Source: Neoroseomonas lacus
GTDB lineage: Bacteria; Pseudomonadota; Alphaproteobacteria; Acetobacterales; Acetobacteraceae
Length of the DNA: 64,000 bases
NCBI RefSeq assembly: GCF_014644535.1
Contig: NZ_BMKW01000014.1
Span: forward strand, 104,267 to 168,266
Direction of reading: 5' to 3'
In this document: piece after piece, positions 1 through 8,631 of the stretch
Layout: every line of letters begins with the position of its first letter
How positions within the stretch are numbered: the stretch's first letter is position 1
Notes under the pieces: model-generated
Database searches by the model: none
What the model saw: the letters and a program-made list of their open reading frames with translations, nothing else
What the model was told of the DNA's origin: nothing
Position numbers and translations under genes: made by a program

Positions 1-530
1 ACGGCCGGTTCGCGCGAGACATGCGGCACCGCCCCCATCGCCGCCCAATCCGCCGGCGTCGGCACGCGGTCCATCGGCAGCACGCCGCCATCCGACTGGC
101 GGCTGCCGCGCTCGCGGAACATCCCCGGATGCAGATGCAGCGGCACCGGCTGCCCACCATTGGCGGCGCGCACCATCTCAATCGCCTTAGGCAGCCCGCC
201 CGCATGGTCCCAATGCCCATGCGAGAGCACCATCGCCTCGATCGCGCCGAAATCGACCCCAAGCCGCGGCCCATTGCGTTCCACCGCGTAATCCACCGGC
301 CCGCCATCGAACAGGATGCTGCGCCGCTCGCCATCCGCCTCGACCGTGATGACCAGCGACAGCCCATGATTGGCACAGCACAGCGACCCGCCCGCGGTCC
401 GCTTCATCCCCTTCTGCTGCAACCGCACCCATTCCCGCGTGACGAAAGGCGGCGTCGAGGAAAGGCTGTCCGTGACGTTGTCCACCAGTGTCGTTATCTC
501 GATCCGATCGACCGGCCGAGGTGCCTGCAT
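1..530 (-). CDS. MBL-fold metallo-hydrolase (C-terminus off the left edge)
   Basis: About 176 N-terminal residues of a metallo-beta-lactamase-fold hydrolase; the reading frame is open to base 1. The zinc signature SHGHWDH is at residues 103-109 (H104, H106, D108, H109). It is preceded by an ILFDGG strand, as in the MBL group that includes dihydropterin-ribofuranosyl-aminobenzene phosphate synthase-like proteins. There is no signal peptide, so it is probably cytoplasmic. The ATG at 528-530 shares bases with the divergent ATG at 529-531, so the two genes start head to head with no intergenic space and their promoters must lie inside each other's coding region. The substrate cannot be deduced. 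Confidence 0.8.
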   Translation of the reverse strand, partial: MQAPRPVDRIEITTLVDNVTDSLSSTPPFVTREWVRLQQKGMKRTAGGSLCCANHGLSLVITVEADGERRSILFDGGPVDYAVERNGPRLGVDFGAIEAMVLSHGHWDHAGGLPKAIEMVRAANGGQPVPLHLHPGMFRERGSRQSDGGVLPMDRVPTPADWAAMGAVPHVSREPA

Positions 531-951
531 GCCCGCTTTCCTTCCCGAACCCTACGCAGCCTATGGCAGCAACCTGTGGCGCGACCAGATGCGCCGCCGC
601 TGCCCCGACGCGGAGGTAGTCGGCAGCCTGCTCCTGCCGGGCTGGCGCCTAGTGTTGCGCAAATACGCGCTGATCCGTCGCGACGACACCGCCGACTGCC
701 CGATCGGGCTGTGGCGCATCACCCAGGCGGATCTCGACGCGCTCGACCGCTTCGAGGGGCCGCGCACCTATGCCCGCATCCTCGTCCCCCTGCCGGATGG
801 CAGCCAAGCCTGGACCTATGAAGAAATCCGCATCCGGCCGGGGCCGCCAGCCGGTGAATATGTGCGGCGGCTGCGGCGTGGCTATGCCGACTTCGCCTTC
901 GACAGCACGCCGCTCGACGCGGCCATCGTCGAGTCGGGGTACGTCGAATAA
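529..951 (+). CDS. Gamma-glutamylcyclotransferase (AIG2-like) family protein
   Basis: A 140-residue protein with the family's nucleotide-like loop YGSN (residues 12-15) and the catalytic-type Glu in DRFEG (E76). This matches the GGCT/AIG2 fold, whose members cyclise gamma-glutamyl amines to 5-oxoproline. The open frame extends upstream to 370, but that part overlaps the divergent MBL gene; the ATG at 529 places the YGSN loop at the usual distance from the N-terminus. It is cytoplasmic with no signal. The stop is followed at once by palindromic element copy 1, which separates it from the convergent DMT gene. Exact substrate unknown. Confidence 0.8.
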   Translation: MPAFLPEPYAAYGSNLWRDQMRRRCPDAEVVGSLLLPGWRLVLRKYALIRRDDTADCPIGLWRITQADLDALDRFEGPRTYARILVPLPDGSQAWTYEEIRIRPGPPAGEYVRRLRRGYADFAFDSTPLDAAIVESGYVE

Positions 952-1024
952 GGTCGAGGGGCGCCGCCCCTCGAGCACCCCGCCAGGGAACTCAGTTCCC
1001 TGGACCTTCGGGCGATTTCTGCGA
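950..1024. repeat. Bipartite palindromic element, copy 1
   Basis: Hairpin 1 has 9-bp arms at 954-962 and 966-974 (TCGAGGGGC/GCCCCTCGA, loop GCC). A GCACCCCG linker follows, then hairpin 2 with arms 983-991 and 995-1003 (CCAGGGAAC/GTTCCCTGG, loop TCA), then a 21-bp tail. The 75 bp match 55371-55445 in inverted orientation at 74 of 75 positions. Loop 992-994, read on the minus strand, is the TGA stop codon of the DMT permease gene. It sits between convergent genes, so it may also act as a bidirectional terminator. Confidence 0.9.
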
Positions 1025-1891
1025 AATCGAACGGCGCGCCTCGGCCAGGGTCACGATCAAGGCGCCGGTCAGGATCACCACGGCGCCGGCCCAGGTCCAG
1101 CCATCTGGCACCTCCTGAAAAAACAGCCAGCCGAAGCCGGTGACGAAAATCAGCCGCAGATACTGGAACGGCGCGATGGCCGACGCCTCGCCAAACCGAT
1201 ACGCGCTGGTGATCAGCCAGATGATCCCCGGCGCGATGCACGCAACCGCCATCAGAACCGCACAATCGAATACCCCCAACGGCACCCACGCCATCACCGC
1301 GAAGGGCGCCGACCCCGCACTCGTCACCAGCCCGACCCAGGCCATGATCGTCGCGTTCCTGTCCTGCTGCGCCAGCACGCGCGATGACAGCGTGATCCCG
1401 CACCACGTCACCGCCGAGGCCAAAGCCAACGCAACACCCAGCGTCGACACCGTCGTCCCCGGCCGCAGCATCACCGCCACGCCGACGAACCCCGCGATCG
1501 TGCCCGCCCAGCGCCAGCGATCGACGCGCTCGCCCAGCACCGGCCCGGCCAGCAGCGTGGTGAACATCACATTGGTGAAGGACAACACCGTCGCCGTTGC
1601 TAGGTCGAGCGGCCCGAAGGACGCGTAGTAGAGCCCCCAGGTCAGCAGGCTCGATGCACCGCGCAGCAGATGCAGCCCGGGCCGCGTGGTACGGAACACC
1701 GCGAGCCCGGACCGCGCGATCAACGGCGCCACCCAGAACAACTGCCCGAGCGACCGCGCGAAAACCTGCATCTCCACCGGAATGCCCCGCGCGGTCATCA
1801 GCCGGATCGCCAGCGCCTCGGCGGCGAAGATCACCGCCGCCACCGCCATCAACGCGCCGCCGCGCAGATTCCCCGACACGCCCTGATGCAT
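992..1891 (-). CDS. EamA/RhaT-type DMT superfamily permease
   Basis: A 299-residue inner-membrane protein with about ten hydrophobic helices arranged as two EamA repeats, typical of drug/metabolite transporters. Examples are residues 13-30, the stretch LLTWGLYYASFGPLDLATAT and the late helix pair ending AGAVVILTGALIVTLAEA. The EamA feature of an acidic residue near the end of the first repeat (GPVLGERV) is present. Substrate unknown; homologues export small metabolites. The last ten residues, SQKSPEGPGN, and the stop codon are encoded by repeat copy 1, so the native C-terminus has been replaced or extended. The start gives an N-terminus of MHQGVSGNLRGG; an internal Met15 is the alternative. 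Confidence 0.85.
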   Translation of the reverse strand: MHQGVSGNLRGGALMAVAAVIFAAEALAIRLMTARGIPVEMQVFARSLGQLFWVAPLIARSGLAVFRTTRPGLHLLRGASSLLTWGLYYASFGPLDLATATVLSFTNVMFTTLLAGPVLGERVDRWRWAGTIAGFVGVAVMLRPGTTVSTLGVALALASAVTWCGITLSSRVLAQQDRNATIMAWVGLVTSAGSAPFAVMAWVPLGVFDCAVLMAVACIAPGIIWLITSAYRFGEASAIAPFQYLRLIFVTGFGWLFFQEVPDGWTWAGAVVILTGALIVTLAEARRSISQKSPEGPGN

Positions 1892-1968
1892 TGACGGCGA
1901 CAGCCTCCAGCGTAGCGTGACGCACAGTGCGGCGGCCCCGGCAGGCCGTCTAGGCGGGAAGGGCTCTC

Positions 1969-3015
1969 ATGACGAATGCAGCGGCAGCGGTCGATGGCGA
2001 CCCGATCCTGGTCTGGGGCGCCGGCGCCATCGGCGGCACGGTCGGCGCCGCGCTGGTGCGGGCCGGCCAGCCCGTCACTTTCGTCGACATCGAGACCAAC
2101 CACGTCGCCGCCATCGCCGACCCATCCCGCGGCCTCTCCATCGAAGGCCCGGTGGACCCGCACCGCATCACCGCCCCCGCCTTCACGCCGGAAGCAGTGC
2201 AGGGCACCTACCGTCGCATCTTCCTCTGCGTGAAGGCGCATCACACCGAAGCCGCCACCCGCGCGCTGCTGCCGCACCTTGCCGAGGACGGCTATGTGCT
2301 TTCCCTACAGAACGGCCTGAACGAGACGATCATCGCGCCCATCGTTGGCCGCGAACGGACCATCGGCTGCTTCGTGAACTTCTCGGCTGATTGGCACGGG
2401 CCGGGGCAGATCATGTATGGCGGCCGCGGCGCACTGGTGCTCGGCGAACTCGACGGCACGACGACGCCGCGGCTGACCGCGCTGCATGCGCTGCTCGCCA
2501 CGGCCTTCGAGCCCAACGCCATCATCACCCCGACCATCTGGGGTTATCTCTGGGGCAAGCTCGGCTATGGCGCGATGCTCTTCGCCCAGGCGCTGGGTGA
2601 GAAGGGCATCGCCGATTGTCTCGCCCGCCCCGAATTGCTGCCCCTGTGGCGCGCCCTCGGCGCCGAGGCCATCGCCGTCGCCCGTGCCGAGGGCGTCACC
2701 CCGCTCGGCTTCAACGGCTTCGAGCCGGCGGCCTTCTCGCCTGGTGCGACCGAAGCGCAGGCCGCTGCCTCTGTCGCCGCCATGGTGGAGTTCAACCGCC
2801 CCAATGCCAAGACGCATTCAGGCGTCTGGCGCGACCTCTGGGTGCGCCATCGCCGCACCGAGATCGACGTGCAGATCGCCCCCATCGCCACCATCGGCGC
2901 GACGCATGGCATCGACTGCCCTTCCGTGCGGCGGCTGGTGACGCTGATGCATGAATGCGAAGCCGGCACGCGTCCGATGTCGGATGCCAACCTCACGGAG
3001 ATGCTATCGCCATGA
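1969..3015 (+). CDS. Ketopantoate reductase-like (ApbA/PanE family) oxidoreductase
   Basis: A 348-residue protein with an N-terminal Rossmann NAD(P) loop WGAGAIGG (residues 16-23) and the C-terminal PanE helical domain containing RRTEID. The family reduces 2-dehydropantoate or related 2-oxo acids using NADPH. The usual Lys-x-x-x-Asn substrate motif reads KLGYG here, so the Asn is Gly. This argues against a genuine pantothenate role and for a 2-oxo or hydroxy acid in catabolism. The stop overlaps the ATG of the following SDR gene (ATGA), so the two are translationally coupled. A second family member lies at 50078. Confidence 0.8.
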   Translation: MTNAAAAVDGDPILVWGAGAIGGTVGAALVRAGQPVTFVDIETNHVAAIADPSRGLSIEGPVDPHRITAPAFTPEAVQGTYRRIFLCVKAHHTEAATRALLPHLAEDGYVLSLQNGLNETIIAPIVGRERTIGCFVNFSADWHGPGQIMYGGRGALVLGELDGTTTPRLTALHALLATAFEPNAIITPTIWGYLWGKLGYGAMLFAQALGEKGIADCLARPELLPLWRALGAEAIAVARAEGVTPLGFNGFEPAAFSPGATEAQAAASVAAMVEFNRPNAKTHSGVWRDLWVRHRRTEIDVQIAPIATIGATHGIDCPSVRRLVTLMHECEAGTRPMSDANLTEMLSP

Positions 3016-3773
3016 AGGAATACGACTTCACCGGCGTGACCGTCGCGGTCACCGGCGCCGGCCACGGCTTCGGCCGTGCCATCGCGCAATCCTTCGCCGC
3101 CCTCGGCGCGCAGGTCTTCGCCACGGACCTTTCGGCGAGCGAGTTGGAACAGACCGCCGACCACCCCGGCGCCATCCACACCAGCGCCTTCGACCTCACC
3201 GCACCCAGTGCGCCGAAAGCCTGGATTGCCGATATCGAGAAGCGCAGCCAGGGCCCGATCGGCGTCCTGGCCTCCAACGCCGGCGGCGTGCGCGGCCAGG
3301 TGATGCGCCCCATCGAGGATGTCCCCGAAAGCGATTGGCACGACATCATCGCCATCAACCTGCATGCGCATTTCATGCTCGCCCGGGCGGTGGCCCCGGG
3401 CATGAAGCGCGCGGGCCGAGGCCGCATCGTCACCATCAGCAGCGGCGCCGGGCTGCAACCCTCGCGCACCGGCATCCAGGCCTATACCAGCGCGAAGCAC
3501 GGGCTGATCGGCCTGACGCGACAACTCGCGCATGAACTCGGTCCGCACGGCATCAACGCGAATTCCGTCGCGCCGGGGCTGATCCTGTCCAACCCCGCCT
3601 CCATCAAGCAGTGGGAAGCCTACGGCCCCGAAGGCCAGGCGCGCGTCATCGCCTCCATCGGTTCGCGACGTCTCGGCGAGGCGCAGGACATCGCCAACGC
3701 CGTGCTGTTCCTCGCCTCGCCTATGGCGAACTACATCAACGGCCAGGTGCTGAGCGTGGACGGCGGCAAATAG
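3012..3773 (+). CDS. SDR family NAD(P)-dependent oxidoreductase
   Basis: A 253-residue classical short-chain dehydrogenase. It has the cofactor loop TGAGHGFG near residues 14-21, NAG in SNAGG, the catalytic Ser in TISSGAG and the YxxxK motif in YTSAKHG, followed by the usual PG motif (VAPGLI) and C-terminal SVDGGK. The ATG at 3012 overlaps the upstream stop; the frame is open further upstream but inside the previous gene. Together with the ketopantoate-reductase-like enzyme it makes a two-gene redox operon, with an MFS permease following 79 bases later, suggesting uptake and oxidation of one small acid or alcohol. Substrate not identifiable. Confidence 0.9.
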   Translation: MKEYDFTGVTVAVTGAGHGFGRAIAQSFAALGAQVFATDLSASELEQTADHPGAIHTSAFDLTAPSAPKAWIADIEKRSQGPIGVLASNAGGVRGQVMRPIEDVPESDWHDIIAINLHAHFMLARAVAPGMKRAGRGRIVTISSGAGLQPSRTGIQAYTSAKHGLIGLTRQLAHELGPHGINANSVAPGLILSNPASIKQWEAYGPEGQARVIASIGSRRLGEAQDIANAVLFLASPMANYINGQVLSVDGGK

Positions 3774-3852
3774 CGCGCATGCTTCGGCGCGCACCGCAGC
3801 ATGCGCGACATCGCGCAGTCCAGGTTGCGCGCCCCATCACGGAGCGCGCTTC

Positions 3853-5112
3853 ATGTCTGCCATCACCACCGAGGCACCACCGGGCATGACCGCCGCCCCA
3901 CCAGCCTTCACCGGCTGGCGCGTCGTCTGGGCCGCCTTCACTGTCGCGATCTTCGGCTGGGGAGTCGGCTTCTACGGCCCGCCGGTCTTCCTGTTCGCGG
4001 TTCATGAGTCTCGCGGCTGGTCCATCCCGCTCGTCTCCGCCGCCGTCACCTGTCACTTCCTGCTCGGCGCGCTCGTCGTCGCCAACCTGCCGGCCATTCA
4101 TCGCCGCTTCGGCGTGCCGGGCGTCACGCGCTTGAGTGGCGTGCTGTCGGGGGTGGGCGTGCTCGGCTGGGCGCTCGCCGCCGCGCCATGGCAACTCTTC
4201 GCCGCCACCGCGCTGAGCGGCGCCGGCTGGGCGATGACAGGCGCGGCGGCGATCAACGCCATGGTCTCCCCCTGGTTCATCCGCCGCCGCCCCGCCGCCC
4301 TCAGCACCGCCTACAACGGCGCGAGTGTCGGTGGCGTGGTGCTCTCGCCACTCTGGATCATGCTGATCGCCTGGGTTGGCTTTCCGGCGACGGCGGCGCT
4401 GATCGGGCTGACCATGGCCGCGGTGCTGTGGTGGCTCTCGTCGCGCTACCTGGCGCATGGCCCGGCCGCCCTCGGCCAGCAGCCGGATGGCGAGGCCCCG
4501 CCCGCCACCACCACGACCCACACGGCCCCCGCCATCGCACCGATGCCCGCGCGCGGCCTGTGGCGTGAACGACGTTTCCTCACGCTCACCCTCGGCAGCA
4601 CGCTCGGCCTCTTCGCGCAGGTCGGGCTGATCGCGCATCTGCTCTCGATGCTGGTCGCCCCGCTCGGCGCGCAGCGCGCCGGTCTGGTGGCGGGGATGAT
4701 GACGGTCTGCGCCATTCTCGGGCGCACCGGCATGGGCTGGGTGCTGCGGCCGGGGATGAACCGTCGCCGCGCGGCGGCCGGCAACTACGCGCTGCAACTG
4801 ACTGGCTCGGGGGTGCTGCTCGCGGCCGGCGGGACGGACGTGGCGCTGCTGCTGCTCGGCATCGCGCTGTTCGGGCTGGGCCTCGGCAACGCCACGTCGA
4901 TGCCGCCATTGATCGCGCAGACGGACTTCGCGCCGGCCGATACGGCGCGTGCGGTGGCGCTGATCACCGCCTGCGGCCAGGCGGCCTATGCCTTCGCCCC
5001 GGCAGCGTTCGGGCTGCTGCGGGCGGTCGATCCGGCGCTGATCTTCATCGCCGCTTCGGTCTTGCAGGGCTTCGCTGCGCTGGTGCTGCTGACGGGCCGA
5101 CGTTCGGGCTGA
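3853..5112 (+). CDS. MFS transporter
   Basis: A 419-residue major facilitator with about twelve membrane helices. The first begins in VWAAFTVAIFGWGVGFYG, and a long cytoplasmic loop (about residues 205-235, rich in Pro, Thr and His) divides the two halves. It resembles the monocarboxylate/oxalate-type MFS proteins that often sit beside SDR and ApbA genes. It probably imports the substrate of the preceding two enzymes; that link rests on co-orientation and close spacing only. No recognisable regulator is adjacent. Confidence 0.85.
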   Translation: MSAITTEAPPGMTAAPPAFTGWRVVWAAFTVAIFGWGVGFYGPPVFLFAVHESRGWSIPLVSAAVTCHFLLGALVVANLPAIHRRFGVPGVTRLSGVLSGVGVLGWALAAAPWQLFAATALSGAGWAMTGAAAINAMVSPWFIRRRPAALSTAYNGASVGGVVLSPLWIMLIAWVGFPATAALIGLTMAAVLWWLSSRYLAHGPAALGQQPDGEAPPATTTTHTAPAIAPMPARGLWRERRFLTLTLGSTLGLFAQVGLIAHLLSMLVAPLGAQRAGLVAGMMTVCAILGRTGMGWVLRPGMNRRRAAAGNYALQLTGSGVLLAAGGTDVALLLLGIALFGLGLGNATSMPPLIAQTDFAPADTARAVALITACGQAAYAFAPAAFGLLRAVDPALIFIAASVLQGFAALVLLTGRRSG

Positions 5113-5227
5113 GTATCCGCGTGATATCGCCAACGGCACGCAATCTTTCAGTCGTGCCGAGGTTGCCAATACAGGGACGGTATGCGCCGAAAGGCGCCTT
5201 CTGAATTGGACACCGACAGGCGTTGCG

Positions 5228-5623
5228 CTACAGGCTGAACGGATTGCCAGGCTGCACTGTCATTGTCGTCCACAGCGATCCGTTCCAGTAGGCCCGCAGC
5301 GTCGTGCCGTCGCGCCACACGTCAAAACAGCGTTCGGCGCCACCCCGCAATTGTGGCGATTGCGAGCAGAACCCGAATTCGGCCGCACGTATGCGGCCGA
5401 CATAGCGCGTTTCGGTGCCGTTCGGCTGGCGTGCGGACCCGCGTTGTTCGAGGTCCGGCGTGGCATAGGTGCGGGCTACCCAGCCATCATTGCTGCGACT
5501 TTCCATCGTATTGCCGCGCACAAGCTCAATGAAGGCCGCCCGGGTCATCCGCTCACCCGGCGGCGGGGTGGTGGCGCAGCCGGCAAGGATGAGGCTGTAG
5601 GCCAAACCTGCGACGATCTTCAT
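5228..5623 (-). CDS. Small putative lipoprotein
   Basis: About 131 residues. The N-terminus MKIVAGLAYSLILAGC is a short signal ending in a lipobox (LAGC), so the mature protein should be lipidated at the Cys and tethered to the membrane. The rest contains two cysteines (FCSQ and RCFDVW) that could pair, and no known domain. The frame also permits a start four codons earlier at 5635; the chosen ATG has a GGAA at good spacing and gives a normal lipoprotein signal. Function unknown. It lies convergent with the MFS gene. Confidence 0.7.
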   Translation of the reverse strand: MKIVAGLAYSLILAGCATTPPPGERMTRAAFIELVRGNTMESRSNDGWVARTYATPDLEQRGSARQPNGTETRYVGRIRAAEFGFCSQSPQLRGGAERCFDVWRDGTTLRAYWNGSLWTTMTVQPGNPFSL

Positions 5624-5710
5624 GTGCCATTCCATTCAGCCATGCGTGACGGCCAATGCTGAACGATACGAAATCAAAATGAAATGGCGCAAGCATTTCC
5701 GCCGCGCCCT

Positions 5711-6853
5711 TCACGCCAGCGTCGTCATCAGCCCCGCCAGCAGCTTCGCCCGGGGCACCAGGCTGTCCACCAGCACATGCTCCTCCAGCGTATGCGCCAG
5801 TGCCCCCTGCACGCCGAGCCCGTCGAGCGTCGTCACCCCCAGCGCCCCAGTGAAATTCCCATCCGACCCGCCGCCCGCGCTCTGCGGATTGATGTCGAAG
5901 CCGATGGCATTCGCGATCTTCCGCGCCTGGTCATACAGCGCCATCCCCTTCGCATCCGGCTCCCACACCGGCCGCGTCACGCCGCGGGTCACCTCCAGCG
6001 ACACGTCATTGGCGTTAGACCGCAGCGCCAGCATCTTCCGCACGCCGGCATCGAGGTCCTCCTGCCGCTTGGCCATCGACAGCGATTCCGCCTCGCAAGT
6101 GGTGGACACGCAATTCACCCACTGCCCGCCATGAATGACGCCGACAGAGAAGGTGCAATCCTCCGTCGTCATGTCCTCGATGGCGACGATCTGCCGCGCC
6201 ATCTCGCGGATCGCGCTGCGCCCTTCCGCCAGCCTTGCGCCGGCATGCGATGGCCGCCCCGTAGTCTTGAGGTTGAACCGCGCGATTGCATACCGCCCCG
6301 TCACCACCCCGCCATCCGGCCGCGCCGGCTCCGGCACCAGCACGAAGCGGTTGCGCTGCGCCTCCGCCTCGATGATGTCGCGCGTCGACGGGCTGCCGAT
6401 CTCCTCGTCGCTGGTCAGCAGGAAAGTCACCGGCAGATGCGTCGCCATCCCGGCGGCGAGGATCTGGCGCATCGCCTCGACCGCCAGCACCGTGCCGCCC
6501 TTCATGTCCTGGATTCCCGGGCCATAGCATTTGTTGCCTTCGCGCCGGATCGGCAGCTTCGCCAGCGTGCCGACTGGATGCACCGTGTCGAGATGCGCCA
6601 GCACCAGGATGCCCGGCGCTGCATCCCCGGCCGGATGCGGGAAGCGCGCCCGCACGCAGTCACCGAGTCCCATCCGACCCGGAATTCGATCGATTCGCGC
6701 GCCCAGCAGCGCCAGGTCCCGCGCCGCCATGTCCATCATCCGGTTCACCGCCGCCGCGTCGAATGTCGGGCTCTCGCAGGCCGACCAGCGCGTCAGCCTG
6801 GCGAGGATCTCCTCGGTGTCGAAGGGCAGGGCGGTGGCGGGGAAGTCGATCAT
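5711..6853 (-). CDS. M20 family metallopeptidase (glutamate carboxypeptidase-like)
   Basis: A 380-residue zinc exopeptidase. It shows the M20 order: HLDTVHPVG (first metal His and catalytic Asp), a bridging Asp in GIQDMKGG, the Glu pair in SDEEIGS, a metal acid in PEPA, the dimerisation-domain His in GRPSHAG and the final metal His in GALAHTLEEH. The closest recognisable group is the CPG2-like carboxypeptidases, which cleave C-terminal Glu or N-acyl amino acids. There is no signal peptide. The open frame runs on to 7852, but the ATG at 6851-6853 gives the family's normal N-terminus. It diverges from the TauD-like gene at 6962, with about 110 bp for control. Confidence 0.88.
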   Translation of the reverse strand: MIDFPATALPFDTEEILARLTRWSACESPTFDAAAVNRMMDMAARDLALLGARIDRIPGRMGLGDCVRARFPHPAGDAAPGILVLAHLDTVHPVGTLAKLPIRREGNKCYGPGIQDMKGGTVLAVEAMRQILAAGMATHLPVTFLLTSDEEIGSPSTRDIIEAEAQRNRFVLVPEPARPDGGVVTGRYAIARFNLKTTGRPSHAGARLAEGRSAIREMARQIVAIEDMTTEDCTFSVGVIHGGQWVNCVSTTCEAESLSMAKRQEDLDAGVRKMLALRSNANDVSLEVTRGVTRPVWEPDAKGMALYDQARKIANAIGFDINPQSAGGGSDGNFTGALGVTTLDGLGVQGALAHTLEEHVLVDSLVPRAKLLAGLMTTLA

Positions 6854-6961
6854 GCGTTCTCTCCGGCGATAGGACCGGCGCAGGTTCGACCCGTCCCGCC
6901 GATCCGGCAAGAAGGTGGGCGCCTTGTGACCTGACGCACCGCACATGCTACCAATACGTGT

Positions 6962-7882
6962 ATGAACCCCCCCTCGCGACCCCGCCCGAGGCCCGTGCCC
7001 CAGACCGGCCCCGCCGTCTGGGCGGCGGGCGACCTCACCGCCGCGGATTGGATGGTGCCCGTCGGCACAGAAGAGGCCGCTGAACTCGAAGCCGCGCTGA
7101 CCGCCGCGCATGCCGCCGCCCCGGTGCCGGCGCTGACCCGCCTCGCGCCGATCCTCGCCGATGTCACCACCCGGCTCGACACCGGCCGCGGCTTCTGCCT
7201 GCTGCGTGGCCTGCCCTTCGACCGCCACGGCGCGGCCGCGGCCGAAGCCGCGCTGCTCGCGCTCGGCATGGAACTCGGCAAGCCGCTGAACGGCCAGGCA
7301 CCGGCGGTCAGCCGCCTGATCGGCCTTCCCCTCACCGAGGCCGGCACGCGCTCCGGCCCGCCGCGCTTCCACACCGAGGCCTGCGACGCCATCGCGCTGC
7401 TTTGCATGACCAACGGACCGGAGGCGCCGCCCCATGTGCTGGTCTCCGCCGGCGCCGTGCACAATGAAATCATGCGCAGCGACCGCGCCGCGCTCGCCGA
7501 ACTCTACGAACCCGCGCCGTTGATCGAGGAAGGCGAACCCGTCCTGCGCGCCGTCTTCACCGTGACCGGCGGCGCCTTCGCAGCACGCTATACCCGCCAC
7601 GCGGTCGAGGAAGCCGCGCGGATGCCGCAGCCAGGCGCGCCGCCCCTGCCCGTCGGCCTGCGCCCGGCCTTCGACCTGCTCGACAAGGTCTGCGCCGAAC
7701 CGGCCCTGATGCTGCGCATCGAACCGCGGCCCGGCGACCTCATGCTGTTCAACCCGCATCTGGTGTGGAAGCTGCGCACCCTGGTCGAGGCGGCCCCCGA
7801 CGCCCCGGAAGCCGCACAGGAATTCCGCCGCCTGCGCATCACCATGGCGCATTCGCGCCGCACCGTGGCGGAACCCGGCTGA
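6962..7882 (+). CDS. TauD/TfdA-like protein with altered metal triad
   Basis: A 306-residue member of the Fe(II)/2-oxoglutarate dioxygenase TauD/TfdA fold, aligning well with the canonical paralogue at 12469. Compare FHTEACDAIALLCM here with YHCDASDVVGLLCL there. The first His is kept (H137), the carboxylate is Glu139 instead of Asp, and the distal iron His (H289 in the paralogue) is Lys270 in PHLVWK. The C-terminal Arg region that holds 2-oxoglutarate (RRLRITMA) remains. Iron binding is therefore doubtful. Its stop overlaps the start of the racemase-like gene (TGATG), so both are probably made together. Confidence 0.72.
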   Translation: MNPPSRPRPRPVPQTGPAVWAAGDLTAADWMVPVGTEEAAELEAALTAAHAAAPVPALTRLAPILADVTTRLDTGRGFCLLRGLPFDRHGAAAAEAALLALGMELGKPLNGQAPAVSRLIGLPLTEAGTRSGPPRFHTEACDAIALLCMTNGPEAPPHVLVSAGAVHNEIMRSDRAALAELYEPAPLIEEGEPVLRAVFTVTGGAFAARYTRHAVEEAARMPQPGAPPLPVGLRPAFDLLDKVCAEPALMLRIEPRPGDLMLFNPHLVWKLRTLVEAAPDAPEAAQEFRRLRITMAHSRRTVAEPG

Positions 7883-8619
7883 TGCGCCTGCTGGTCGCCA
7901 ACGCCAACACCACCGAGGCGATCACCCACGCCTGCGCCGAGGCCGCGCGCGCCGTCGCCGCGCCGGGCACCGAGATCGTCGCCGCCACGCCGCGCTTCGG
8001 CCCCGCCGTGGTCTCGACGCGGGCGGAGAACATCGTCGCCGGCCATGCGATGCTGGAACTGCTCGCCGAACATGCCGGCAGCGTCGACGCCGTGCTGCTC
8101 GCCGTCAGCCATGACACCGCGCTCGATGGCGCGCGGCAGATGATGCCCTGCCCGGTGGTCGGCATGACCGAGGCCGCTTGCCTGACAGCCTGCATGCTCG
8201 GGGGCCGCTTCGGCCTGATCACCTTCGGCGGGGTCGAACAGTATCGCGAATTGATGGCCCGCTACGGCCTCGACTCCCGCCTGGCCGACATCGTCGCCGT
8301 CAACGCCTCGCCGCCCGAGGCGGTGGCCGACCCCGACAGCGTCGGCACCAAGGTGCTTGCCGCGGCCAAGGCGCTGGCGGCCGAGGGCGCCAATGCCGTG
8401 GTGCTGGCCGGGGCCGCGCTGGCCGGCTTCGACAACCGGCTGCAGGCCGCCGCCCCGGTGCCGTTGCTAGACGGCATGGCCTGCGGCGTTCGCATGGCGG
8501 AGATGCTGGTCGCGCTGCGCCTGCCCAAGCCCCATGCCGGATCCTACGCCGCGCCGGTCGGTCGCATGACGGGAGGCATCTCTCCGGCTCTTGCCGCGTT
8601 GTTGCGAGGCAACCTGTAG
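7882..8619 (+). CDS. Asp/Glu/hydantoin racemase family protein lacking both catalytic Cys
   Basis: A 245-residue protein of the aspartate/glutamate racemase superfamily: an N-terminal VANANTT loop, VVGMTEAAC, a central GRFGLITFGG and a late VVLAGAALAGF strand-turn. The hydantoin racemases use two cysteines, one in the ACF-type turn and one in the GCAGM-type turn. Here the matching positions are Val75/Ser76 (LLAVSHDTAL) and Ala176-Ala178, so a two-base Cys mechanism is not possible as drawn. The ATG at 7882 overlaps the previous stop; the longer open frame upstream is inside that gene. Function unassigned; possibly a decarboxylase- or isomerase-like relative. Confidence 0.75.
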   Translation: MRLLVANANTTEAITHACAEAARAVAAPGTEIVAATPRFGPAVVSTRAENIVAGHAMLELLAEHAGSVDAVLLAVSHDTALDGARQMMPCPVVGMTEAACLTACMLGGRFGLITFGGVEQYRELMARYGLDSRLADIVAVNASPPEAVADPDSVGTKVLAAAKALAAEGANAVVLAGAALAGFDNRLQAAAPVPLLDGMACGVRMAEMLVALRLPKPHAGSYAAPVGRMTGGISPALAALLRGNL

Positions 8620-8631
8620 CGGAGCAGCGCC

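Noticed and set aside
21..821. Long arginine/histidine-rich reading frame on the plus strand
   Set aside because: It overlaps two recognisable genes and has only compositional features of GC-rich shadow frames.
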